From RGIG3102 sp964369975 (lineage in GTDB: Bacteria; Bacillota; Clostridia; Oscillospirales; Ruminococcaceae), in NCBI GenBank assembly GCA_964369975.1, contig CAYJFZ010000003.1, forward strand, positions 62,001 to 126,000: a stretch of DNA of 64,000 bases. Reading direction: 5' to 3'. A program made the translations under genes and the position numbers. Positions within the stretch are counted from its first letter, which is position 1, and every line of letters begins with the position of its first letter. This document shows positions 35,348-43,670 of this stretch, piece by piece. The notes below the pieces were generated by a model that saw nothing but the letters and a program-made list of their open reading frames with translations, was not told the DNA's origin and searched no databases.

Positions 35348-35378
35348 GAAAAAGCGATATAAATAATATCGCTTTTTC
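35348..35378 (-). terminator. terminator of the amino acid ABC operon
   Basis: A perfect 13-bp stem GAAAAAGCGATAT / ATATCGCTTTTTC with a 5-base loop lies directly after the ATPase stop at 35380 on the minus strand, and a U run is built into the stem. Confidence 0.88.
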
Positions 35379-35379
35379 A

Positions 35380-36105
35380 TTAGTATAACACCTTACTTAA
35401 AAATTCTTTAGTCCTTGGATTTTTTGGATTTTGAAAAATATCTTCTGGTGAGCCACTTTCAGCAATTAAGCCCTCATCCATAAATAATACTCTATCTGCT
35501 ACTTCTCTTGCAAAGCCCATTTCATGAGTTACAATTACAGCTGTTATCCCATCATTTACTAAGGTTCTTATAACTTGTAAAACTTCCCCTACCATCTCAG
35601 GATCAAGAGCAGAAGTAGGCTCATCAAAAAGCATTACATCTGGCTCCATTGCAAGAGCTCTTACTATTGCAAGTCTTTGTTTTTGACCACCTGAAAGTTT
35701 TCTTGGGTATTCATGTTTTTTATCAAATAAGCCAACTTTTGTTAATAATTCATCAGCTAAAGCCTCAGCTTTTTCGTGTGGCATCTTTTTTAGTAGCTTT
35801 GGTGCCATTATTATATTTTCAAGTACAGTCATATGCGGAAAAACATTGAAATGCTGAAAAACCATACCCATTTTTTGTCTGTGTTTATCAAGGTTTGTTT
35901 TTTCTTTTATAATATCAATGCCCTCAAAAATTATAGTGCCACTATTAGGCTCTTCTAATAAGTTTAAGCATCTTAAAAAAGTACTTTTACCACTACCTGA
36001 AGGACCGATTACACAAACTACCTCGCCTTTTTGTATATGTTCGCTAACACCTTTTAAAACTTTTAAATCACCAAAGTTTTTTTCTAAATTCGTTACTTTA
36101 ATCAC
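35380..36105 (-). CDS. polar amino acid ABC transporter ATPase (GlnQ-like)
   Basis: This is the ATPase subunit, 241 residues when begun at GTG 36105, the position that matches the usual start IKVTNLEKNFG; a frame from ATG 36126 is possible. Walker A GPSGSGKST, signature LSGGQKQRLAIVRA, Walker B VMLFDEPTSALD and H-loop VTHEMGFA are intact. It energises uptake through the permease whose gene end it overlaps by 8 bases, with the binding protein two genes upstream. The PxSALDPEMVGEV segment is typical of the glutamine/arginine/cystine importer class. Confidence 0.94.
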   Translation of the reverse strand: MIKVTNLEKNFGDLKVLKGVSEHIQKGEVVCVIGPSGSGKSTFLRCLNLLEEPNSGTIIFEGIDIIKEKTNLDKHRQKMGMVFQHFNVFPHMTVLENIIMAPKLLKKMPHEKAEALADELLTKVGLFDKKHEYPRKLSGGQKQRLAIVRALAMEPDVMLFDEPTSALDPEMVGEVLQVIRTLVNDGITAVIVTHEMGFAREVADRVLFMDEGLIAESGSPEDIFQNPKNPRTKEFLSKVLY

Positions 36106-36772
36106 TTTCGCCCATTCTCCTTTCAATATATGATACCACTTTACTTAATGTAAATGTTAAGCAGAAGTAAATTGCTGCTATAATCATAAGTGGCTCTAAA
36201 ACTAAGTACTCAACTGAGCTTATTGTTCTATATTGAGTCATAATTTCACCGATAAAGAAAGTTGATGCTAAAGAAGTTTCTTTAATCATCATAATGAATT
36301 CATTACATAAAGCAGGCAAAACATTTTTTACTGCCTGTGGCATAATTACTTTCATCATTGCTTGTCTGCTGCTTAAGCCTAAACAGCGAGCAGCTTCCAT
36401 TTGTCCTGGATCAACTGATTCTATACCAGAACGGAATATTTCAGCTACATAAGCTGCTGAATTACAAATGAGCGCAAGACAGATAGCCTGTGTATCCGAT
36501 AATTCTACTCCTGGAATAGCTTCCGCTAAGAAAAAGTAGAAAAAGTATAGATGTAATAATATAGGTGTTCCTCTTAATACTTCTATATAAGCTGTTGCTA
36601 AAAAAGAGAATAACTTACCAATGCCTTTATTCGCCCTTTTCATAAATGTGAGTATCATACCAAAGAATACACCGCCACATAGTGCTATCGCTGAAAATTG
36701 CAAAGTCATTATTGTACCATTAATAAATAAGGCACTATACTTTGTAATTATCATATAAATGTTTTCAAACAT
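36098..36772 (-). CDS. polar amino acid ABC transporter permease
   Basis: This 224-residue inner-membrane subunit has about five helices. TYIEVLRGTPILLHLYFFY near residue 65 and the EAA loop EAARCLGLSSRQAMMKVIMPQAVKNVLP that docks on the ATPase identify the HisM/GlnP family. ATG 36772 follows GGAGG, although about 10 bases away. A single permease gene implies a homodimer. It sits between the binding protein and the ATPase genes of the same importer. Confidence 0.94.
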   Translation of the reverse strand: MFENIYMIITKYSALFINGTIMTLQFSAIALCGGVFFGMILTFMKRANKGIGKLFSFLATAYIEVLRGTPILLHLYFFYFFLAEAIPGVELSDTQAICLALICNSAAYVAEIFRSGIESVDPGQMEAARCLGLSSRQAMMKVIMPQAVKNVLPALCNEFIMMIKETSLASTFFIGEIMTQYRTISSVEYLVLEPLMIIAAIYFCLTFTLSKVVSYIERRMGESD

Positions 36773-36805
36773 ATAAATTTTTCCTCCAAGAACATACATA
36801 TTCTC

Positions 36806-36840
36806 TTAAAATTCTCGCCTAAATAGGCGAGAATTTTATT
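36806..36840 (-). terminator. hairpin between binding-protein and permease genes
   Basis: TAAAATTCTCGCCT / AGGCGAGAATTTTA form a 14-bp stem after the binding-protein stop (36855). Such hairpins commonly keep binding protein in excess over the membrane subunits by partial termination or by shielding mRNA. Confidence 0.8.
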
Positions 36841-36854
36841 TGTATTTTTTTAAT

Positions 36855-37703
36855 TTATTCGCCTAATTCTTCAGCTAAGGCTTCAGCTTCTTCAAACCAT
36901 TTTGTCATTAAGCCTTCTTCGTCTGCTTTTGTTAGGATTTTGTTGATTTCTTCCATTAAGTGTGTTTCGCCTTTTGTTCCTAAGATTACTGTACCTTCTT
37001 CTTCATCGAATTCAAATTCAAAATCAGGAATTAACATTATATCATCATTTGTTTTAACATACTCTTCTGCTGTTGTTAGTGCTGAAACCACAGCTTCAAC
37101 TTTATTAGTTGTAAGCATTAATATAGCATCGCCCATACTACCTACTGCTTGATATGCTACATCTGTTGGCATTTGATTTTTTACAAAGCCTTCTTGAATC
37201 GAGCCACTTTGAGCTGCTACTGCAAGACCTGCAAAATCTTCTGGTGAAGTATATTTATCTGAATTTTCTTTTAAGATTAGTATACCATGTCCATCATCAG
37301 CATCTGACCAGTCATATCCTTGTGATAATTCCATATTTGCCGCTCTTTCTTCTGTTGCAGCATAACTTGAAATTGAAATATCTACTTTACCTGTTGATAC
37401 AGCTGCTTGACAAGAAGAAAAGTCCATTTGTTCAATTACTAATTCTACTCCAAGTTCGCTCGCTATGTATCTTGCAAGTTCTGCATCACAGCCTACTACT
37501 GCATCTTGACCTGTTTTAGTTACATCTAAAAATTCATAAGGTGCAAAGTCAGGGCTGATTGCCACTACTAATTCACCAGCTTCAATAACTGCTTCATAAG
37601 AATTTAATTCTACTACTTCATCAGTTCCTTCTTCTTCACTTTGACAAGCCGTTAGGCTTAATAACATTGTTGCACTAAGTGCTATAGCTAATAGTTTTTT
37701 CAT
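36855..37703 (-). CDS. polar amino acid ABC transporter substrate-binding lipoprotein
   Basis: This 282-residue protein starts at ATG 37703 behind AAGGAG. It has lipobox L-T-A-C (SLTACQSEEE) and a family 3 binding domain: VVAISPDFAPYEFLDV, VGCDAELARYIASELGVELVIEQMDFSSCQAAVSTGKVDI. The chain is strongly acidic. The ligand is a polar or basic amino acid by family; which one cannot be told. A long AT-rich upstream region with repeated TGYATA half-sites may carry its regulator. Confidence 0.93.
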   Translation of the reverse strand: MKKLLAIALSATMLLSLTACQSEEEGTDEVVELNSYEAVIEAGELVVAISPDFAPYEFLDVTKTGQDAVVGCDAELARYIASELGVELVIEQMDFSSCQAAVSTGKVDISISSYAATEERAANMELSQGYDWSDADDGHGILILKENSDKYTSPEDFAGLAVAAQSGSIQEGFVKNQMPTDVAYQAVGSMGDAILMLTTNKVEAVVSALTTAEEYVKTNDDIMLIPDFEFEFDEEEGTVILGTKGETHLMEEINKILTKADEEGLMTKWFEEAEALAEELGE

Positions 37704-37748
37704 TTTTTTATTCTCCTTAAAAGTTGTTTTATTTTTTCTATGTTGTGA

Positions 37749-37777
37749 ATTATAGCACAAACAAATGTATAAATCAA
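37749..37777 (-). promoter_or_regulatory. promoter of the amino acid ABC operon
   Basis: On the minus strand TTGATT (37772-37777) and TATAAT (37749-37754) are 17 bp apart, 46 bases before the binding-protein ATG. Confidence 0.65.
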
Positions 37778-37786
37778 CATAATTTT

Positions 37787-37894
37787 TGCATAAATATAAA
37801 AATATATTGCATAAAATATTGTGTATTTTTACTAAAAATATACAAAAAAATATAAATATACAGAAAATTAATGTATATTTACTGTATATTTATA
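37787..37894. promoter_or_regulatory. AT-rich repeated half-sites upstream of the amino acid ABC operon
   Basis: TGCATAAATA (37787), TGCATAAAAT (37808), and TGTATATTTA twice (37872 and 37883) recur in about 110 bp. A perfect 13-bp inverted repeat TATAAATATACAG (37851-37863) / CTGTATATTTATA (37882-37894) encloses part of them. The half-sites resemble ArgR boxes, but the background AT content is very high. Confidence 0.4.
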
Positions 37895-37938
37895 AGTTTT
37901 CAATTGCATATTTTTTATTATTTTTGTATTTTTATTAC

Positions 37939-40461
37939 TTACAAGCAGTACTGCCTTATCATTTCCTCTATAACACTTACTTCTTCTTTAAATATCCTTG
38001 AGGATACCCTAAGTGCACCGTGGCCTAAAATTATCATTTGTTGCAATGCATCAGAAGTTACAACTCTCACCTTTTTATTTTTTGCTATTTTTTTAGTTGT
38101 TTTTTCAATGTACATATCCGCAGTTTCTGCTTCTTTAGTATATACTACATTAATATTATGGTATTTTTCTATTTTTTCTTTACCACCTTTAACTTTATAA
38201 GCATCAAAAACAACTACGACCTCACACGAGCGAAAACCTTGATAATTACATAATATATCCAAAAGTTTATTTCTTGCACTTTCTATATTATCTTTTGCAA
38301 GTTCACTTAACTCCTCCCAAGCAAAAATCAAATTATAGCCATCCACTAATAAATATTCTGTTGAGTTTATAATACCTATATTATCTATTGGATTAGTCAC
38401 TTTTACAGGATTAAAAGCTAAGAGCTTATCTGTTTTAATTTTGCCATAAGTTCTTTCAAATATTTTTAATAACTCTTTGTCTTGTTCTAAAGTGTTTTGA
38501 TACGTTTTTGCATTTTGGATAAATACTCTTTGTTCTTCCTCTTTTATTTTTTCTTTTAGAAAACTTTGAGTATGTGCGTATTGTTCTACTTTATCAAAGG
38601 GCACAATAAAACCACTACCATTTTCAAAAAATACTGAATCAGGGTTTGCTAAAGGGTAGTCAGTGTAATCAAATTTTTCTTTTTTAATTACTTCTGCTTG
38701 GTTATGGCAAGGGATGTAACCATGAAAACTTAACGCCATACTACCTCTTGCCTTTGTATATGCTATTAATTCTTTATTATAATCAATTATATTTGTGCAA
38801 GGAATTATCCCTTCTAAAATAGCTGTATCATTTTCTATTGTGGCAGGAGAAAAATCTGCTGATAATTTTTGCATATCAGACATTAAGCGACCTAAATTTT
38901 CAAAAGGTAGCTTAATTGTAAATTTGTATGCCGGCTCTAATAGTACATTCTCCGCCTTTCTTAAAGCTTGTTGCAAGGCTCTAAATGCAGCTTGATAAAA
39001 ATCTTGAGTTTGGGTGTGTTTTACGTGGTGGCGCACATTAACTAAGCTTACTTTTACATCTGTTAGCTCTGAGCCTGTTAAAGCGCCCATAAAAGGAGAT
39101 GAATGCAAAAAAGAAAGTATGGTATTTTGAATTTGCTTTGAAGCATTATCTTCCTTGCAAATACTATCTATTATTACTCCTTCCCCTCTTTTTAATGGAG
39201 TGAGTAATAAGCGGACTTCTGCATAATGACCTAATGGTTCAAAATGTCCTACCCCTTCTACTTCTTTACTTATTGTTTCTTTATATATAACGCTTTTTTT
39301 ACTAAAGCCTACTGATAAATCAAACCTTGATTTAACAACTTCTTGCAACACCTCTGTTTGAACATCGCCCATAAGCCTTATTTTTATATCTTTTTTTACA
39401 TCGTCCCAAACAATGTCTAATAAAGTATCTTCATCTTGTAGTTTTGATAATTTTTCATACGCTAAAAAAGGATCTTGATTTTCAGGTAAAATCACAGAGT
39501 AATTCATAACAGGCACTAAAAAGGCATTCTTTGTATCTTGGGTGTTTACCCCTTGCCCTATATAGCTTTCATTTAGGCCTACTACACAGCATATTCCACC
39601 GTGACTAAATTCATCAACTGCTTTAAATTTTTCACCAGAATACACCCTAATTTGGTTAATTTTTTCATCGCCAATTTTATCTTTTACTTTTAATGTTCCA
39701 CTAATGATTTTTAAAAAGGTAAGTCTTGTGTTCTTTTCATCTCTCATGATTTTAAAAACTTTAGCTTTAAATTCATCATCTTCTTTTTCGCTTATTGTAA
39801 ATTCATCTAAAAACTTAGTTAAGCTATCAATAGCTAATAATTTTAATGCAGAGCCAAAAAAACACGGAAAAATCTCTTGATTTTTTACAGCTTTCCTTAT
39901 ACTATCATCACTTGCTTTTTCATTTTGCAATATTTCATTAAGTAAATTTTCATTGCAAAGGGCTAACTTTTCATAAAAATCATCGTTTTTATTTGAAAAA
40001 TCAATACACAAAGCACTTAGATTATCTTGAATGTCTTTTAATAAGTCTTCTTTATTCTCATCATATATATCCATTTTATTTACAAAAATTATAGTAGGAA
40101 TTTTATATTCCCTTAATAAGCCCCATAAAGTTTTTGTATATGGCCTTACCTTATCTTTTGCATCTATAACTAAGATAGCATAATCTAATACTTGCAACAC
40201 CCTTTCAGCCTCACCTGAAAAATCAATATGACCAGGTGTGTCTAAAAGAGAAATTTCTGTATTACTAAGCTCAAGCATAGCTTGTTTTGAAAAAATTGTA
40301 ATCCCTCTTTTTCTTTCTAAGGCATGGGTATCTAAGGTAGCATTCTGGTTATCAACCCTACCTAAATTTTTAATATTTCCAGCTGTGTATAAAAGCGCTT
40401 CACTCAATGTCGTCTTGCCAGAATCAACATGGGCTAAAATTCCTAAAGTTATTTTTTTCAT
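37939..40461 (-). CDS. Tet(M)/EF-G-like GTPase fused to a YacP/Rae1-type NYN nuclease domain
   Basis: This is an 840-residue protein. Residues 1 to about 655 are a full ribosomal-protection-type translational GTPase: P-loop A10-HVDSGKTT, DTPGH at 74-78, NKMD at 128-131, then EF-G domains II to V including a long domain IV. Residues 704-840 are a complete YacP-like NYN domain, LLVDGYNLIFAWEEL to the end, with conserved acidic residues D707, D753, D782 and D804. Bacillus YacP (Rae1) enters the ribosomal A site and cleaves mRNA. The fusion would deliver that nuclease to the A site as Tet(M) docks there. Drug resistance is therefore not assured. It stands alone on the minus strand. Confidence 0.9.
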   Translation of the reverse strand: MKKITLGILAHVDSGKTTLSEALLYTAGNIKNLGRVDNQNATLDTHALERKRGITIFSKQAMLELSNTEISLLDTPGHIDFSGEAERVLQVLDYAILVIDAKDKVRPYTKTLWGLLREYKIPTIIFVNKMDIYDENKEDLLKDIQDNLSALCIDFSNKNDDFYEKLALCNENLLNEILQNEKASDDSIRKAVKNQEIFPCFFGSALKLLAIDSLTKFLDEFTISEKEDDEFKAKVFKIMRDEKNTRLTFLKIISGTLKVKDKIGDEKINQIRVYSGEKFKAVDEFSHGGICCVVGLNESYIGQGVNTQDTKNAFLVPVMNYSVILPENQDPFLAYEKLSKLQDEDTLLDIVWDDVKKDIKIRLMGDVQTEVLQEVVKSRFDLSVGFSKKSVIYKETISKEVEGVGHFEPLGHYAEVRLLLTPLKRGEGVIIDSICKEDNASKQIQNTILSFLHSSPFMGALTGSELTDVKVSLVNVRHHVKHTQTQDFYQAAFRALQQALRKAENVLLEPAYKFTIKLPFENLGRLMSDMQKLSADFSPATIENDTAILEGIIPCTNIIDYNKELIAYTKARGSMALSFHGYIPCHNQAEVIKKEKFDYTDYPLANPDSVFFENGSGFIVPFDKVEQYAHTQSFLKEKIKEEEQRVFIQNAKTYQNTLEQDKELLKIFERTYGKIKTDKLLAFNPVKVTNPIDNIGIINSTEYLLVDGYNLIFAWEELSELAKDNIESARNKLLDILCNYQGFRSCEVVVVFDAYKVKGGKEKIEKYHNINVVYTKEAETADMYIEKTTKKIAKNKKVRVVTSDALQQMIILGHGALRVSSRIFKEEVSVIEEMIRQYCL

Positions 40462-40584
40462 ATCATTTCCTTATTTGTATCTTTTGATATTATAACATTT
40501 TTGTATGTTTTAAACAATGAAAAACTATTTTTTGTATACTAATCTGTTTTTATACATAAAAATACATATTTTATGTATATTTCC

Positions 40585-40613
40585 TTGATTAATATATATC
40601 TAAATGGTATAAT
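40585..40613 (+). promoter_or_regulatory. promoter of the M14 peptidase gene
   Basis: TTGATT (40585-40590) and TATAAT (40608-40613) are 17 bp apart. An inverted repeat ATACATAAAA (40552) / TTTTATGTAT (ending 40578) lies directly upstream. Confidence 0.55.
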
Positions 40614-40638
40614 AATACAAAATACTATGGAGGTAGCT

Positions 40639-42342
40639 ATGAAAAATTATTTATTTGATCATTATTATGAGTATAATGAACTTTCTAAAACTCTGCAAGA
40701 ATTACAAAATTCTTATCCTGAACTTATCAAGGTTGAAAGTATCGCAACGAGTAGCGAAAATCGAGAAGTTTTCGCTTGCACTATAACTGACTTTTCAACC
40801 GGCGATGCTTTATCAAAACCTGCTTTTTATGCAGATGCTAACTTTCACGCTGGTGAAGTGACTGGTTCTATGGCAGCTATTCATTTAATTATTACTTTAA
40901 CGCAAGGCTTTAAAGAAGATGAGGCTATTACAAAACTTTTACAAGAGCATACAATTTATGTTATCCCTCGTGTATCTCCTGACGGTGCTGAAACTTACCT
41001 TACAAGCTATGAAAAGCTAAGAAGTGTTAACCGCCCTTATCCATTACAAGAAAGAGCTGCGGGCTTACATCCTTGTGATATGGACGGTGATGATGTTATC
41101 CGCATAATGAGAGTAAAATCTGACACCGGTGCTTGGAAGGCGATGGCAGAAGATGAGAGAATTATGATTAAGCGCTCCCCTTCTGATATAGTTGGCTCTG
41201 GCACATTTTATAATGTTTATCCAGAAGGTTTTATTGTTGACTATGATGGTGTTAATGTATATTTAGCAGAAGAAAAATGGGGCCTTGATTTTAACAGAAA
41301 TTTTCCTTTCGGCTGGTTTCCTGAGGCAAGACAGCCCGGTGCTGGAAAATATCCACTATCAAATATAGAAACAAAGGCAGTAGCAGATTTTGTTATCAAT
41401 CATCCAAATATCTGTGCTGGTATCACTTTTCACACTTCTGGAGGCTGTTATATTTATCCACCAGGCATTAAGCCTGAAAAAGACGCTGATGCCCGCGATA
41501 TGAAAATGTTTCGTGAAATCGGTAAAATGGTAACAGAGGAAACAGGCTATCCTTGTATGAACATCTTTGATTCATTCTTAAGTGATACTGTTAATTACTC
41601 ATCAGGAGCCTTTGATGACTGGATGTATTACACACAGGGTATACCTACATATACAGCCGAATTATGGGATTTACCTACAAGGGCTGGTGTAGAGATGATA
41701 TATCCAAGGTCAGCTAATTCAACAGATGATGAAAAAGCAAAAGATATGCTAAAATGCTTTAAGTGGATAGATGCAAATGTTCAAACTTTAAAATCAGGAA
41801 AGCCTATTAAAGATTGGCAAGAATTCGATCATCCTCAATTAGGCCTCGTTGAAATAGGTTCAATGGACTTTAAGTTCACATGGCAAAATCCACCGCCTGC
41901 ATTTTTAGAACAAGAAGTAAAGAAAAATACAGCCTTTTGCTTAAGAATGGCAAACTCTTTACCAAAACTTGTTATCGATGAATTCAAAAGCGAATTAGTG
42001 GGCGATGATATCTATAAATTAACAACTAAATTTACAAACTACGGTTATTTACCTACTTTCGTTTGTAATGAAGCTAAAACATTAAAAGTAGATAAACCCT
42101 TACTTGCAACTCTTACATTTAATGGTGAAGTAATTAACGGCAAAGCTGAGCAAGAAGTTGGGCATTTAGAAGGTTTTTCTGGCATTAACACAACATACCA
42201 TTATGACAATATAAATACTTTTAAAAATGAGCCTTTAAGCAAAACTCTTTCTTGGATAGTTAAAGTTAATAAGGGTGAGAACATCACTTTAAATTTACGC
42301 AATGATAAGAGTGGTACAGCCACAGCTGCTATTACTATATAA
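40639..42342 (+). CDS. M14 family zinc carboxypeptidase
   Basis: This 567-residue protein starts at ATG 40639 behind GGAGG; a longer frame from 40573 would overlap the promoter. The zinc ligands are H70 and E73 in NFHAGEVTGS, with the third His in ITFHTSGG. The catalytic Glu lies in YTAELWDLPT. An insertion between the zinc motifs (residues about 110-210) is longer than in classic carboxypeptidase A. No signal peptide is present, so it is cytosolic, which fits a peptide- or gamma-glutamyl-trimming role. The C-terminal 130 residues form an extra beta-rich domain. Confidence 0.9.
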   Translation: MKNYLFDHYYEYNELSKTLQELQNSYPELIKVESIATSSENREVFACTITDFSTGDALSKPAFYADANFHAGEVTGSMAAIHLIITLTQGFKEDEAITKLLQEHTIYVIPRVSPDGAETYLTSYEKLRSVNRPYPLQERAAGLHPCDMDGDDVIRIMRVKSDTGAWKAMAEDERIMIKRSPSDIVGSGTFYNVYPEGFIVDYDGVNVYLAEEKWGLDFNRNFPFGWFPEARQPGAGKYPLSNIETKAVADFVINHPNICAGITFHTSGGCYIYPPGIKPEKDADARDMKMFREIGKMVTEETGYPCMNIFDSFLSDTVNYSSGAFDDWMYYTQGIPTYTAELWDLPTRAGVEMIYPRSANSTDDEKAKDMLKCFKWIDANVQTLKSGKPIKDWQEFDHPQLGLVEIGSMDFKFTWQNPPPAFLEQEVKKNTAFCLRMANSLPKLVIDEFKSELVGDDIYKLTTKFTNYGYLPTFVCNEAKTLKVDKPLLATLTFNGEVINGKAEQEVGHLEGFSGINTTYHYDNINTFKNEPLSKTLSWIVKVNKGENITLNLRNDKSGTATAAITI

Positions 42343-42394
42343 TACTATTGCATTTTGAATTAATTTATTGTATACTATAAAAAACTGAATAAAA

Positions 42395-42625
42395 ACCGAT
42401 GATTAAGAGTAGTAACTTTAACTTTAAGATTAAGAGAGCTGTAGTATGGTGCGATACAGTATCAAGAGTTTTGTGAATGGACTTATGAGGGCAGAGCGAA
42501 AAGATTATCTTAGTAGTAGCTGACGGAAATTCCGACCGTGATACGGAAAGCGCATGTTGGTGCGTTACACTAAAAGTGGCTTTAGGAACAATTTGCTTCC
42601 ACCTTTTGGGGTGGAAGCTTTTTAT
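42395..42625 (+). promoter_or_regulatory. T-box leader specific for tRNA-Trp, upstream of trpS
   Basis: The leader has a stem I with AGAGAG, the apical GGTGCGA loop (42448-42454) and a specifier loop GAATGGAC with Trp codon TGG at 42478-42480. The antiterminator bulge reads AAAAGTGGC (42573-42581), so its TGGC pairs with GCCA, and tRNA-Trp normally has a G discriminator. A strong terminator GCTTCCACC / GGTGGAAGC plus T run follows at 42595-42625. Uncharged tRNA-Trp should therefore allow trpS transcription. The canonical ACCGCG part of the T-box is poorly kept. Confidence 0.85.
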
Positions 42626-42637
42626 ATGGAGGATTTT

Positions 42638-43621
42638 ATGAAAAAAAGAATTTTAACTGGCGATAGAACAACAGGAAAATTACATTTAGGCCATTTCGTT
42701 GGTAGTTTGCAAAATAGGGTGAAGCTACAAGATGAATATGAAACCTTTATTTTACTTGCTGATATTCAGGCTTTAACTACTCATTTTGAAAACCCAGAAA
42801 TTATCAATGACAGTATCTATCAAGTAATGTTTGATAATCTATCGGTCGGTCTTGACCCTGAGAATGTTACTTTTATTCAGCAATCAGGCGTTCCGTCAAT
42901 AGCAGAATTGACAGTGTTTTATTCAATGTTTGTTTCTGTTAATTCATTAAGACATAATCCCACTATTAAAACAGAGGCTAAAAACTACGGCTATGATGAT
43001 TTAACCTATGGCTTTTTGGGATATCCAGTAAGTCAAACGGCTGATATCACTTTTTGTAATGCAGATTTAGTGCCAGTTGGCGAAGACCAAATACCGCATT
43101 TAGAACAAACAAGAAAAATTGTAAGGCGTTTTAATGATTTATACGGCGAAACTATTACAGTGCCTCAAATTATGCTAAGTGAAACTCCAAGGCTTGCTGG
43201 CCTTGATGGCAATAGTAAAATGGGTAAAAGTTTAGGTAATGCTATCTATCTTTCTGATGACAGTAAGACTGTGAGTGATAAGGTTCGCAGTGCTGTAACT
43301 GACCCTAATAGAATCGCCTTAACAGATAAAGGTAATCCTGATGTATGTATGGTTAGTAAATACCATTCTATTTTTAACAAGCAAGAGCATGAGAACATTA
43401 AAGAAATGTGCAAAAATGCTTCAATAGGCTGTGTTGCTTGTAAAAAACTACTAACTGAAAACTTAAATAACTTATTAGATCCATTTAGGGAAAAAAGAGC
43501 ATATTATGAAAATAACAGAGAGTTAGTAAGAGAGATTATTTATTCAGGCACTAAAAAAGCTAACGAAATAGGCAATGAAAATGTAAAAAAAGTAAAACAA
43601 GCAATGAATGTTTTGATATAA
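42638..43621 (+). CDS. trpS: tryptophanyl-tRNA synthetase
   Basis: This 327-residue class I synthetase starts at ATG 42638 behind GGAGG; an in-frame start at 42554 lies within the T-box leader and is rejected. HLGH (residues 16-19) is the HIGH motif and KMGKS (194-198) is the KMSKS loop. The segment GYPVSQTADI and VGEDQIPHLEQTR bind Trp-AMP and tRNA, as in bacterial TrpRS. Expression is controlled by the T-box leader. A terminator follows. Confidence 0.96.
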   Translation: MKKRILTGDRTTGKLHLGHFVGSLQNRVKLQDEYETFILLADIQALTTHFENPEIINDSIYQVMFDNLSVGLDPENVTFIQQSGVPSIAELTVFYSMFVSVNSLRHNPTIKTEAKNYGYDDLTYGFLGYPVSQTADITFCNADLVPVGEDQIPHLEQTRKIVRRFNDLYGETITVPQIMLSETPRLAGLDGNSKMGKSLGNAIYLSDDSKTVSDKVRSAVTDPNRIALTDKGNPDVCMVSKYHSIFNKQEHENIKEMCKNASIGCVACKKLLTENLNNLLDPFREKRAYYENNRELVREIIYSGTKKANEIGNENVKKVKQAMNVLI

Positions 43622-43627
43622 CTAAAA

Positions 43628-43660
43628 TAAAAAAGCTGATTAAATAATCAGCTTTTTTAT
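43628..43660. terminator. bidirectional terminator between trpS and ppk1
   Basis: AAAAGCTGATTA / TAATCAGCTTTT lies between the convergent trpS and ppk1 stops, with T runs on both strands. Confidence 0.88.
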
Positions 43661-43670
43661 TTTTACAATT

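Noticed and set aside
37939..40461. Straightforward tetracycline-resistance gene
   Set aside because: The GTPase part fits the family, but the NYN fusion and absence of mobile-element context make a resistance label unsafe.
42554..42637. Longer N-terminus for TrpS from 42554
   Set aside because: This stretch is the T-box antiterminator and terminator; the HIGH motif sits at the normal distance from ATG 42638.
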